Shown in pieces: positions 1 to 6,519 of a stretch of 7,825 bases of DNA. The notes beneath the pieces are model-generated. The model did no database searches. It was not told the origin of the DNA and worked only from the letters and a program-made list of their open reading frames with translations. Every line of letters begins with the position of its first letter. The first letter of the stretch is position 1. The translations under genes were made by a program, and so were the position numbers. Source of the stretch: Robiginitomaculum sp. (GTDB lineage Bacteria > Pseudomonadota > Alphaproteobacteria > Caulobacterales > Maricaulaceae); assembly GCA_002733385.1 (NCBI GenBank), contig NVVO01000007.1:100330-108154 (forward strand), given 5' to 3'.

Positions 1-1716
1 GGGTATAATGACAATATCCTGGTCAACGCCATGTGTGTCGGTCTGGCCAAAGCGGACAAAGTGTTTTATTCCGCTGCAAAAGGTGTCGGCAATCCAATTT
101 TTTATGTGGGGTCAAAAACCGGGCGCGACGGCATTCACGGCGCCACCATGGCATCGGCGGAATTTGATGATGATAGCGAGGAAAAACGCCCGACCGTACA
201 AGTCGGCGACCCATTTACCGAAAAACTCCTGATCGAAGCTTGTATGGAGTTGATGGCCACCGATGCCATTATCGCCATTCAGGACATGGGGGCTGCTGGC
301 CTGACCTCATCTTCCATTGAAATGGCCGACAAGGGCGGGGTCGGCGTTAAAATTTTCCTGGACAAAGTGCCGCAACGCGAAACCGGCATGACCCCTTACG
401 AAATGATGCTGTCGGAAAGTCAAGAACGCATGCTCATGGTCTTGAAACCAGGCAAAGAACAAATCGCTATTGATATTTTCAATAAATGGGATCTGGATGT
501 GGCAGAAATCGGGGTCACTACGGATACCGGACATCTGGTTTTGCGCCATAAAGGTAAAACCGTGTGCGACATTCCCATAGCACCTCTGGGCGATGATGCG
601 CCAAATCTCGATCGGCCTTATTCGGCGCCCAAAAATCTGGATATTCTTCATAATGACATGGTGAATGATCCGCTGACGCGCGGCACGACATATGATGCCG
701 TTGTCATAACCTTAATCACCAGCCCGGACATTGCCTCCAAACGCTGGATATGGGAGCAATATGACCGTAGTGTCATGGGCGATACTGTCGATAGTTCCAG
801 CTCGGGCGGCGATGCGGCAATCGTGCGTATTCACGGCACCAATAAAGCCGTCGCCATCACCACAGACTGTACCCCCAGATATGTAGCTGCTGATGCTTTT
901 GAAGGCGGCAAACAAGCCGTAGCTGAAACATGGCGCAATTTATCCTGCACCGGGGCCGAACCTATCGCCATCACCGATTGTCTGAATTTCGGCAATCCGG
1001 AACGTGAAGATGTCATGGGGCAATTTGTCCGGGCTATTGAAGGGATTAACGCAGCCTGCCGGGCGCTAAAATACCCGGTGGTTTCAGGCAATGTCTCCCT
1101 TTATAACGAGACCAATGGTAAAGCCATTCCGCCGACCCCGTGCATCGGAGGCGTCGGCCTGATCAAGGATTTGAGCCGCTTTAACACTTTGAAAGGCGCT
1201 AAAGCAGGTGATCATCTTGTGCTTTTGGGCGAGACTGAAGGCTGGCTCGGCTCGTCCCTCTATGCCCATCTGATCCTTGGTCATGACAGGCCGGATGCAC
1301 CTGTTTACGCCCCTCCGCCCGTTGATCTGGCGGCAGAAAAAGCGGTCGGCGAATATGTAAGACGCTTGGTTCGCGACCGCCGCCTTCAGGCTGTCCACGA
1401 TTTGTCAGACGGTGGGCTGGCCATCTGCGCCGTAGAAATGGCATTTGCCTGCGGGTTGGGCTTTACCCTGAAACATGCAGGTGAAGTCCCGCTATATGCT
1501 TGGCTGTTTGGAGAAGATCAGGGGCGTTATCTGCTGGCAGTAGACAATAATAGTTTAAATCCGATCATTAGCACGGCGCGCACACTTAATATTCCCGCGC
1601 AAAAAGTGGGCATGGTGGGCGGAGACAGGCTTATTGCCAACGGCGCATTTGACTTATCCTTGCAAGACACCCATATGCAGTATGAAAACTGGCTACCCGC
1701 ATATATGGATGCCTAA
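1..1716 (+). CDS. purL: Phosphoribosylformylglycinamidine synthase subunit PurL (5'-partial)
   Basis: PurL is the synthetase subunit that converts FGAR to FGAM with ATP and ammonia supplied by PurQ, the fourth step of cytoplasmic de novo purine synthesis. The frame is open from base 1 and begins GYNDNILVNAM, so the gene starts outside the window; 571 residues are visible. The small PurL family is usually about 740 residues, so roughly 170 N-terminal residues are missing. Family hallmarks are the VGSKTGRDGIHGATMAS stretch near residues 37-53, the adjacent EFDDDSEEKRPTVQVGDPF segment, the GNVSLYNE segment near residues 364-371, and the HDLSDGGLA motif at 466-474 of the AIRS/PurM-like C-terminal half. 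The Met at base 31 lies inside the conserved fold and is not a start. It reads intact to TAA. Only 20 bases separate it from bolA, so co-transcription is likely. Identification is secure. Confidence 0.97.
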   Translation, partial: GYNDNILVNAMCVGLAKADKVFYSAAKGVGNPIFYVGSKTGRDGIHGATMASAEFDDDSEEKRPTVQVGDPFTEKLLIEACMELMATDAIIAIQDMGAAGLTSSSIEMADKGGVGVKIFLDKVPQRETGMTPYEMMLSESQERMLMVLKPGKEQIAIDIFNKWDLDVAEIGVTTDTGHLVLRHKGKTVCDIPIAPLGDDAPNLDRPYSAPKNLDILHNDMVNDPLTRGTTYDAVVITLITSPDIASKRWIWEQYDRSVMGDTVDSSSSGGDAAIVRIHGTNKAVAITTDCTPRYVAADAFEGGKQAVAETWRNLSCTGAEPIAITDCLNFGNPEREDVMGQFVRAIEGINAACRALKYPVVSGNVSLYNETNGKAIPPTPCIGGVGLIKDLSRFNTLKGAKAGDHLVLLGETEGWLGSSLYAHLILGHDRPDAPVYAPPPVDLAAEKAVGEYVRRLVRDRRLQAVHDLSDGGLAICAVEMAFACGLGFTLKHAGEVPLYAWLFGEDQGRYLLAVDNNSLNPIISTARTLNIPAQKVGMVGGDRLIANGAFDLSLQDTHMQYENWLPAYMDA

Positions 1717-1726
1717 TACACTTTTT

Positions 1727-1730
1727 GGAG
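1727..1730 (+). promoter_or_regulatory. Ribosome binding site of bolA
   Basis: GGAG lies 6 bases before the ATG at 1737. This decides the start: an in-frame TTG at 1725 overlaps the site itself and would add only four residues (METL) that are not expected in the family. Confidence 0.75.
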
Positions 1731-1736
1731 ACCCTT

Positions 1737-1967
1737 ATGGCTATGCAGGCCAGTGACATTATTGACATGATTAAAAGCAATTTGCCGGATGCGAGCGTCG
1801 AATTGGTTGATCTGGCTGGGGATGGAGATCATTATAAAGCCGTGATTACCAGCTCTGCATTTGCAGGACTATCACGGATCGCCCAACATCAACTCGTATA
1901 CGGGGCGCTAAAAGGGAAAATGGGCGGTGAACTTCACGCCCTGGCGCTCGAAACCAAAGCAGAATAA
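1737..1967 (+). CDS. bolA: BolA-family protein (BolA2/IbaG-like)
   Basis: This is a 76-residue BolA-family protein. BolA proteins are small cytoplasmic partners of CGFS glutaredoxins and are involved in Fe-S cluster handling and iron homeostasis. The sequence shows the class II KH-like pattern: an N-terminal helix (ASDIIDMIKSNLPDA), a strand and loop with DGDHYKAVI near residues 29-37, the F-x-G-L/S-R turn (42-47), the HQLVYGAL helix (51-58) and the final ELHALALET strand (65-73). His32, His51 and His67 are the visible candidate cluster ligands; there is no cysteine. The short length and the C-terminal HALALET tail favour the BolA2/IbaG-like subgroup over long stress-morphogene BolA. It lies 20 bases after purL and 22 bases before grxD, whose product is the expected physical partner. 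The symbol is used in the family sense. Confidence 0.92.
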   Translation: MAMQASDIIDMIKSNLPDASVELVDLAGDGDHYKAVITSSAFAGLSRIAQHQLVYGALKGKMGGELHALALETKAE

Positions 1968-1978
1968 CCATTTATTTC

Positions 1979-1983
1979 AAGGA
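1979..1983 (+). promoter_or_regulatory. Ribosome binding site of grxD
   Basis: AAGGA lies 6 bases before the ATG at 1990. It selects this start over an in-frame ATG at 1927, which would overlap the end of bolA and add 21 residues unlike glutaredoxin. Confidence 0.75.
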
Positions 1984-1989
1984 AAAATT

Positions 1990-2331
1990 ATGACAGATAC
2001 AGCCGCAAATTCCGCTCAAGACCGGATTAAAAACACCGTCACCAGCAATGAAATTGTACTTTATATGAAAGGCACTCCGGATTTCCCACAATGCGGATTT
2101 TCGTCAACAGTTGTTCAGATTTTTGATTATCTGGGTGCAAAATACGAAACTGTGAATGTGTTGGACGACCCGGACATCCGCCAAGGCATCAAAGATTTCA
2201 ATAATTGGCCGACAATTCCGCAAATTTTCGTTAAAGGGGAATTTGTTGGCGGTTGTGATATTGTGCGCGAAATGTTCGAAACTGGCGAGCTGAAAACCTT
2301 ACTTAGCGACAATAAAATATCCATTTCATAA
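1990..2331 (+). CDS. grxD: Monothiol CGFS glutaredoxin, Grx4/GrxD type
   Basis: This is a 113-residue single-domain monothiol glutaredoxin. The family binds a [2Fe-2S] cluster with glutathione as a homodimer, or as a heterodimer with BolA, and passes clusters on to target proteins in the cytoplasm. The active-site block KGTPDFPQCGFS occupies residues 27-38, with Cys35 as the cluster/glutathione cysteine. The cis-proline motif WPTIPQIF follows near residues 74-81 and the GGCDI glutathione-binding segment near 88-92. Length and motif spacing match the single-domain family, and nothing is missing. Placement directly after bolA fits their known partnership. The 93-base gap that follows, and the change to an unrelated gene, suggest the operon ends here, although I see no convincing terminator directly after the stop codon. 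Confidence 0.96.
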   Translation: MTDTAANSAQDRIKNTVTSNEIVLYMKGTPDFPQCGFSSTVVQIFDYLGAKYETVNVLDDPDIRQGIKDFNNWPTIPQIFVKGEFVGGCDIVREMFETGELKTLLSDNKISIS

Positions 2332-2383
2332 ATTTTTATACTACAAGTTGAGTATTTACCTTTTCTAAATCCAACTACGTTAA

Positions 2384-2417
2384 TAATACGCCACGATTTA
2401 CATAATGGGCGGTATTA
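2384..2417 (+). repeat. Imperfect inverted repeat just upstream of the membrane-protein gene
   Basis: TAATACGCC (2384-2392) can pair with GGCGGTATTA (2408-2417): nine pairs with one bulged G and a 15-base loop. It ends 7 bases before the ATG at 2425, in the place where a Shine-Dalgarno site would be expected. No T-run follows, so it is not a classical terminator. It could be an operator-like dyad or a 5'-UTR hairpin, or chance. Confidence 0.35.
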
Positions 2418-2424
2418 CAGAAGC

Positions 2425-3078
2425 ATGTTGTTAAGATTTAGCAAAAAAAACCGGGAGCGGAGTTGGACACAAATTCTGATTGAAGAATCAGAGAACAGTC
2501 TTCTGCACCGTAAAGCCAAACGAAAGCACACATTTCGCCGCATGTATCTAAGTGTTTTCGTTGCCTTTACCGCTAGCTTTGCACTTTATAGTAGCCTTTT
2601 TTATGTTGGAGCCTTCCTTGATGTCGGTAAAATTGTCGGGATCAGCCAATCTGTTCGAGCGGAAAACACGCAAAAGAATGTAAAAAGCATGACCCGAGCT
2701 AAACCTCGCACCATACTTTCACCCTTTTTGGATGCATTATCCACGAACCGTATTTACATGCGCCAGGGTCAAACTATTCAAGCAACATATTCCTTGCCAA
2801 AAAATTCCAAGCTGGTTTTAAATATAAAACAATGCAAATCCAAACCAGTGTTTGAAATTTTTGAATGCAATGCCGTCGGCCAACAAACCATAGAAATCAA
2901 GAAACGTACGACCGGATCCATCAATTTTACCGTTTCAGAATCCGGGTTTTACTATTTCAATGACCAGGTCACAAGGCCTCCAAGTACAGGTTTGAAGGCC
3001 TTTCATGACTACCGGATTGTATGGCAACGCGGCGGAAAAAAGGCGCCGATAGTACGCTCCCTGAGTAGTTTGCGTTAA
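2425..3078 (+). CDS. Hypothetical single-span membrane protein with exported beta-rich domain
   Basis: I do not recognise this 217-residue protein. Residues 1-39 are strongly basic and predicted cytoplasmic. One hydrophobic segment spans about 41-66 (YLSVFVAFTASFALYSSLF and on), so the protein should be a type II inner-membrane protein with residues about 70-217 in the periplasm. After a polar linker, about 108-200 looks beta-rich: RQGQTIQATYSLP, KLVLNIKQC, FEIFEC, GSINFTVSESGFYYF and DYRIVW. The only two cysteines, 137 and 148, lie in this part and could form a disulfide. The pattern recalls a small beta-sandwich, but no family is assigned. The start has almost no Shine-Dalgarno; the next in-frame Met is residue 40 at the edge of the membrane span, so the longer form is preferred. 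Codon-level openness over 654 bases and the terminator after it support a real gene. Confidence 0.75.
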   Translation: MLLRFSKKNRERSWTQILIEESENSLLHRKAKRKHTFRRMYLSVFVAFTASFALYSSLFYVGAFLDVGKIVGISQSVRAENTQKNVKSMTRAKPRTILSPFLDALSTNRIYMRQGQTIQATYSLPKNSKLVLNIKQCKSKPVFEIFECNAVGQQTIEIKKRTTGSINFTVSESGFYYFNDQVTRPPSTGLKAFHDYRIVWQRGGKKAPIVRSLSSLR

Positions 3079-3100
3079 AAGCGTAGTTTGCGTTAAACGC
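3065..3100 (+). repeat. 18-bp tandem duplication across the stop codon
   Basis: GTAGTTTGCGTTAAAAGC (3065-3082) is followed directly by GTAGTTTGCGTTAAACGC (3083-3100), 17 of 18 bases identical. The first copy encodes the last residues and the TAA of the membrane-protein gene; the second copy is untranslated. It looks like a recent slippage duplication. Confidence 0.85.
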
Positions 3101-3135
3101 CTTCAAAATTTAAGTCAAATTTTCAGGGTGTTTTT
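3098..3135 (+). terminator. Probable Rho-independent terminator after the membrane-protein gene
   Basis: AAAATTT (3105-3111) and AAATTTT (3117-3123) form a 7-bp stem around a 5-base loop. Beyond one C-C mismatch, CGCCTT (3098-3103) pairs with AGGGTG (3125-3130) using two wobbles. T5 follows at 3131-3135. It sits in the 61-base gap between two convergent genes and is oriented to stop plus-strand transcription before rpsD. The stem is AT-rich at its top, so strength is uncertain. Confidence 0.5.
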
Positions 3136-3139
3136 AAGC

Positions 3140-3757
3140 TTAGCGGGAATAGAACTCGACCGTAAGATTTGGCTCCATGATCACCGGATACGGAACTTCA
3201 TCAAATGATGGTACACGTACATAGGTCACTTTCATAATTTTCGGATCCAGATCCAGATATTCAGGGATTTCGCGCTCTGAACTTTCAAGAGCTTCCAGAA
3301 CAATCGCCATTGTGCGGGATTTTTCGCGCACTTCAATAACATCACCAGCCTTACAGCGATAAGACGGAATATTGACGCGCTTGCCATTGACCATAACATG
3401 GCCGTGATTGACGAACTGACGCGCCGCAAACACGGTTGGGACAAATTTCGTCCGGTACACCACGGCGTCCAAACGGGATTCCAGCAAACCGATGAGGTTT
3501 TCAGATGTATCGCCGCGCATCTTATCGGCGGTTTTATAAATGCTACGAAACTGCTTCTCGGTGATATTGCCGTAATAGCCTTTTAGCTTTTGCTTGGCGC
3601 GCAATTGCGTACCGTAATCAGAAAGTTTGCCCCGGCGGTTCTGGCCGTGTTGTCCTGGCGGAAATGGGCGTTTGTTAACCGGAGACTTTGGACGGCCCCA
3701 GATATTTTCGCCGACACGGCGATCAATTTTATATTTAGCGGAATGACGTTTTGACAT
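3140..3757 (-). CDS. rpsD: 30S ribosomal protein S4
   Basis: S4 is a primary 16S rRNA binding protein that nucleates 30S assembly. The 205-residue product is full length. It opens MSKRHSAKYKIDRRVGENIWGR, the alphaproteobacterial form, and lacks the N-terminal zinc-binding cysteines of some bacterial S4 proteins; its only cysteine is at 135. The PGQHGQ motif is at 34-39, the RLDAVVYR block at 95-102, and the S4 RNA-binding domain runs from about 95 to 158, including ARQFVNHGHVMVNGKRVNIPS. The C-terminus VEFYSR is typical. AAGGTG (complement of 3766-3771) lies 8 bases before the start. It is a monocistronic unit here, convergent with the membrane-protein gene and divergent from the peptidase, with its own promoter-like sequence upstream. 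Identification is secure. Confidence 0.98.
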   Translation of the reverse strand: MSKRHSAKYKIDRRVGENIWGRPKSPVNKRPFPPGQHGQNRRGKLSDYGTQLRAKQKLKGYYGNITEKQFRSIYKTADKMRGDTSENLIGLLESRLDAVVYRTKFVPTVFAARQFVNHGHVMVNGKRVNIPSYRCKAGDVIEVREKSRTMAIVLEALESSEREIPEYLDLDPKIMKVTYVRVPSFDEVPYPVIMEPNLTVEFYSR

Positions 3758-3870
3758 GCGAGTAGCACCTTTTTCGCGACGTGGCCCGGCTCCGAGGCCA
3801 ATCCCCGATGCGATAAAAACGGCGGCACCACACCAACCCGTAAACCTCGTATTTGTGAAGTTGCGCGTGT

Positions 3871-3896
3871 ATTATATGGGTAGGGAATAATGTCAA
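3871..3896 (-). promoter_or_regulatory. Candidate sigma-70-type promoter of rpsD
   Basis: On the minus strand TTGACA (complement of 3891-3896) is followed after 14 bases by TATAAT (complement of 3871-3876). Both hexamers match the consensus exactly, but the spacer is shorter than the usual 16-18. Reading the -10 as TAATAC (3869-3874) gives a 16-base spacer. Start of transcription near 3863 would leave a leader of about 105 bases before rpsD. Confidence 0.55.
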
Positions 3897-4002
3897 GCGC
3901 GGGTTTGAGTGGAAACGTGTAAAATATTGTGCATTTAATAAATTGCTCAAACACAAACAATTGCTTAATGTTAGACTCGACGCTTTTTCTTCTTACAAAA
4001 AC

Positions 4003-4008
4003 AGGTGA
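4003..4008 (+). promoter_or_regulatory. Ribosome binding site of the M20 peptidase gene
   Basis: AGGTGA lies 4 bases before the ATG at 4013. It selects the start that places a clean signal peptide at the N-terminus, rather than the in-frame ATG at 3929, which would put 28 polar residues in front of it. Confidence 0.7.
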
Positions 4009-4012
4009 CATA

Positions 4013-5320
4013 ATGTTGAAAAAAACCACCATAGCTTTGATGATTTCAGTTTTGTTTTTCGCCACTGCCCTGGCAGACGATAAAACGGAAAGGGCAATTG
4101 TAAATGCGGTCGAGCAAAATATGCCGACTGCTCTCGCCACTCTTGAGAGATCCGTCAATATTAACAGCGACACCAAAAACTTTGCCGGCGTAAAACAAGT
4201 AGGTGAAATATATGGTGCAGAGCTTAAAGCCTTGGGTTTTGATGTCCAATGGATTGATGGTGCTGATTTCAATCGGGCCGGGCACTTGGTCGCGGACCGT
4301 GGTATACAGAAGCCAAAAATGGGGCTAAAAATATTGCTGATTGGCCATCTGGACACGGTATTTGCAAAGTCCGATAACTTTCAGACTTACGAAAAATTGC
4401 CGGGCGGCAATGTCAAGGGCCCGGGCATTACAGATATGAAAGGCGGCGATGTTATCATCATCGCGGCTGTTCGCGCCTTAAAGGTCGCGGGGGTATTGGA
4501 TAATATTAGCCTCAAAATTGTCATGACAGGCGACGAGGAAAGTAGCGGTAGACCATTGTCCAAATCAAAAGCCGCCCTGATCGAGGCTGCAATTTGGGCA
4601 GACATTGCCTTGGGATTTGAAGATGGTGACGGTAATATCAAAACCGCTGTGACCTCACGTCGCGGCAGCGTTGACTGGCATTTAACCGTCACGGGCCGGG
4701 CTGCCCACAGTTCACAAATTTTTACTAGCGATGTGGGTTACGGCGCCGTTTTGGAAGCGGCACGTATATTAAATGCCTACCGCGAACAATTATCAGACAT
4801 CCCGAACCTTAGTTTCAATCCAGGCCGTATTGTCGGCGGCACGCAGATTACCCATGAAAAAGGTAAAAGCACAAGCACAACTTTTGGGAAAAACAATGTG
4901 GTCGCACAAACTCTCATGGTCACGGGCGGAATTCGCGCCATCTCGCCAAAACAGCTGGCAGATGCGAAAGCAAAAATGCAGGCAATCACCAAAAACAATC
5001 TGCACCATACATCGGCGGTCCTCACGTTTAGAGACGGGTATCCGCCCATGGCACCGACCGACGGAAATGCTAAATTACTGGCACTGTATAGCGACATTAG
5101 CCAGTCCCTTGGCTACGGAAAAATTGTTGCGGTTGACCCGCGCCGCGCCGGGGCGGCAGATATCTCATTCACTGCCAAATATGTCGACGGCGCCTTAGAC
5201 GGTCTGGGCCTCATGGGGACGGGTGGTCATACCAAAGACGAAACCGCAGATATGACGAGCTTCCAGAAAAACACAGAAAAAGCTGCAATACTGATTTACC
5301 GATTATCCCTTGAGGATTGA
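4013..5320 (+). CDS. Exported M20 family zinc metallopeptidase, carboxypeptidase G2-like
   Basis: The 435-residue product begins with a Sec signal peptide (MLKKTTIALMISVLFFATALA, likely cleavage after Ala21), so it should act in the periplasm. M20 enzymes are dizinc exopeptidases or deacylases. The metal-site set is complete: His112 and Asp114 in GHLDTVF, bridging Asp141 in TDMKGG, general base Glu175 and ligand Glu176 in GDEESSG, Glu203 in GFEDGDG, and His406 in GTGGHTKDE. His232 in GRAAHSS belongs to the inserted dimerisation domain (about 215-330). These positions nearly coincide with those I remember for carboxypeptidase G2 (glutamate carboxypeptidase), which cleaves C-terminal glutamate from folates and N-acyl-glutamates; the substrate here is inferred and unproven. 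It is transcribed alone, divergent from rpsD across a 255-base gap. No terminator is evident after it. Confidence 0.92.
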   Translation: MLKKTTIALMISVLFFATALADDKTERAIVNAVEQNMPTALATLERSVNINSDTKNFAGVKQVGEIYGAELKALGFDVQWIDGADFNRAGHLVADRGIQKPKMGLKILLIGHLDTVFAKSDNFQTYEKLPGGNVKGPGITDMKGGDVIIIAAVRALKVAGVLDNISLKIVMTGDEESSGRPLSKSKAALIEAAIWADIALGFEDGDGNIKTAVTSRRGSVDWHLTVTGRAAHSSQIFTSDVGYGAVLEAARILNAYREQLSDIPNLSFNPGRIVGGTQITHEKGKSTSTTFGKNNVVAQTLMVTGGIRAISPKQLADAKAKMQAITKNNLHHTSAVLTFRDGYPPMAPTDGNAKLLALYSDISQSLGYGKIVAVDPRRAGAADISFTAKYVDGALDGLGLMGTGGHTKDETADMTSFQKNTEKAAILIYRLSLED

Positions 5321-5527
5321 TGTTTGGGCGGTGACCACATCAAAAGAACGGGCCGACCAAGAGTTTGTGGCATGGCCTTTCGGCTGGTTTTGCGGCAGGA
5401 AGGGGCATAAACAAATGCATCCAAATTGTTTTTCCGTGGTTGAAGTCTTGTTGTGCCAATATGAAGCACTTACTTAAAAACATGAACCCGAGCGAGAGTT
5501 TTGGCCTGATTCAACAAAGGAGACTAC

Positions 5528-6340
5528 ATGGAACGCGTGTTAATTGTCGGTGCTGCTGGACGTATTGGACGAATACTTAGAAAAGGCCTTCGTGCGCCAA
5601 ATCGAATTTTGCGCTTGGTTGACATTGCTGACCTCGGAGAAAAAAGGGAAAGTGAAGAGATATACGAAATCGATGCAACAAACCTTTCCGCAATGAAAGA
5701 GGCGATGCGTGATGTAGATGTTGTCGTACATCTAGCCGCCTATCCCGAGGAAGCCTCTTGGGAAACAATTTTCCCTCTAAACTACCAGCTTGCCTACACG
5801 ATGTTTGAGGCCGCACGCCGCTCTGGAGTAAAGAGAGTGGTTTTTGCGAGCTCTATCCAAGCTGTTGGTTTTCACTCGCTTGAAAGAACGATTACTGATG
5901 ATGTGCGTCTAAAACCTAGCGGGTTTTATGGTGTTTCAAAGGCCTGTGGTGAGGCGCTCGGTAGCCTTTACGCGGACAAGTATGGGTTGTCCGTGGGGTG
6001 TTTAAGGATAGCGTCCTTTGAAAACAAACCTACTGATAAGAGAATGCTCTCGACGTGGTTAAGCTTCGAGGATGGGGTTCACCTCTTCGAGCGTGCCATT
6101 CAGGCTCCACCACATCATTTTTACCGCATATTTGGCGTTTCAAACAATACGCGTTCCAGAGTTGATAATTCTCACATTTCTTGGCTTGGCTATGAACCAA
6201 AATCAAATGCCGAAGATTATTTGGACGACATCATTAAAAATAGCCCGGCGCTCGGTCCTCTTGCAGGAAGAACGCAAGGTGGCGGTGCGTGTGATATTGG
6301 GTTTTCCGGTGATATTGATGCAGCCCTTTCAGCGGAATGA
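5528..6340 (+). CDS. NAD-dependent epimerase/dehydratase family protein, uronate dehydrogenase-like
   Basis: This 270-residue protein has an extended short-chain dehydrogenase fold. The Rossmann motif GAAGRIG is at residues 8-14, Asp32 at the end of strand 2 indicates NAD preference, HLAA is at 68-71, Ser108/Ser109 in FASSI, and the catalytic YGVSK at 134-138. The second half (KRMLSTWLS at 171-179, VDNSHISWLGYEPKSNAED at 212-230, RTQGGG at 248-253) follows bacterial uronate dehydrogenase (EC 1.1.1.203, D-galacturonate/D-glucuronate to aldarolactone), as recalled for the Agrobacterium enzyme; the first 180 residues align without gaps. Arg172, the likely carboxylate contact, is kept, but the SSN-H site reads SSI-Q and a nearby Ser is Pro73, so the substrate may differ. 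AAGGAG (5517-5522) lies 5 bases before ATG. Eight of 21 arginines are AGA/AGG, more than in neighbours. No other uronate genes are visible nearby. Confidence 0.85.
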   Translation: MERVLIVGAAGRIGRILRKGLRAPNRILRLVDIADLGEKRESEEIYEIDATNLSAMKEAMRDVDVVVHLAAYPEEASWETIFPLNYQLAYTMFEAARRSGVKRVVFASSIQAVGFHSLERTITDDVRLKPSGFYGVSKACGEALGSLYADKYGLSVGCLRIASFENKPTDKRMLSTWLSFEDGVHLFERAIQAPPHHFYRIFGVSNNTRSRVDNSHISWLGYEPKSNAEDYLDDIIKNSPALGPLAGRTQGGGACDIGFSGDIDAALSAE

Positions 6341-6519
6341 TGCTGTGTAATTTCTACCGTTTCTATCGTTTCGTAGTACTGCCCGTAGTCTTCCCACTTA
6401 TATCTAAACGCAAACAACCACGTTACACCCCATATCCTGTAACAGTCTGCAATATTTAGTTCCCAGCACAATTCAAGGATTTTCTGGTGTCTGGGCATAA
6501 TGTGTGACAAGCGGAGTTT

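Noticed and set aside
712..1444. Several minus-strand open frames inside purL
   Set aside because: They are antisense shadows of a conserved gene with no start signals and no recognisable protein pattern.
3903..3952. GTTTGAG and CTCAAAC inverted arms in the rpsD-peptidase gap
   Set aside because: Only 7 bp per arm with 36 bases between them; a match of this size is easily expected by chance.
3583..4356. A 257-codon minus-strand open frame overlapping the start of rpsD and of the peptidase gene
   Set aside because: It is out of frame with rpsD, antisense to the peptidase signal peptide and N-terminus, and has no family pattern. Both overlapped genes are secure.
5321..5527. A short plus-strand frame from 5365 running into the dehydrogenase gene, as a possible small gene or leader peptide
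   Set aside because: It has no ribosome site, reads as unstructured Cys/Trp-rich sequence, and overlaps the dehydrogenase start in another frame. I see no promoter or terminator in this gap that I would defend.
6472..6501. TTCAAG and CATAAT with 18-base spacing, a possible rarD promoter
   Set aside because: The -10 box is good but the -35 box matches only about half the consensus, and the resulting leader would be very short. Not strong enough to annotate.
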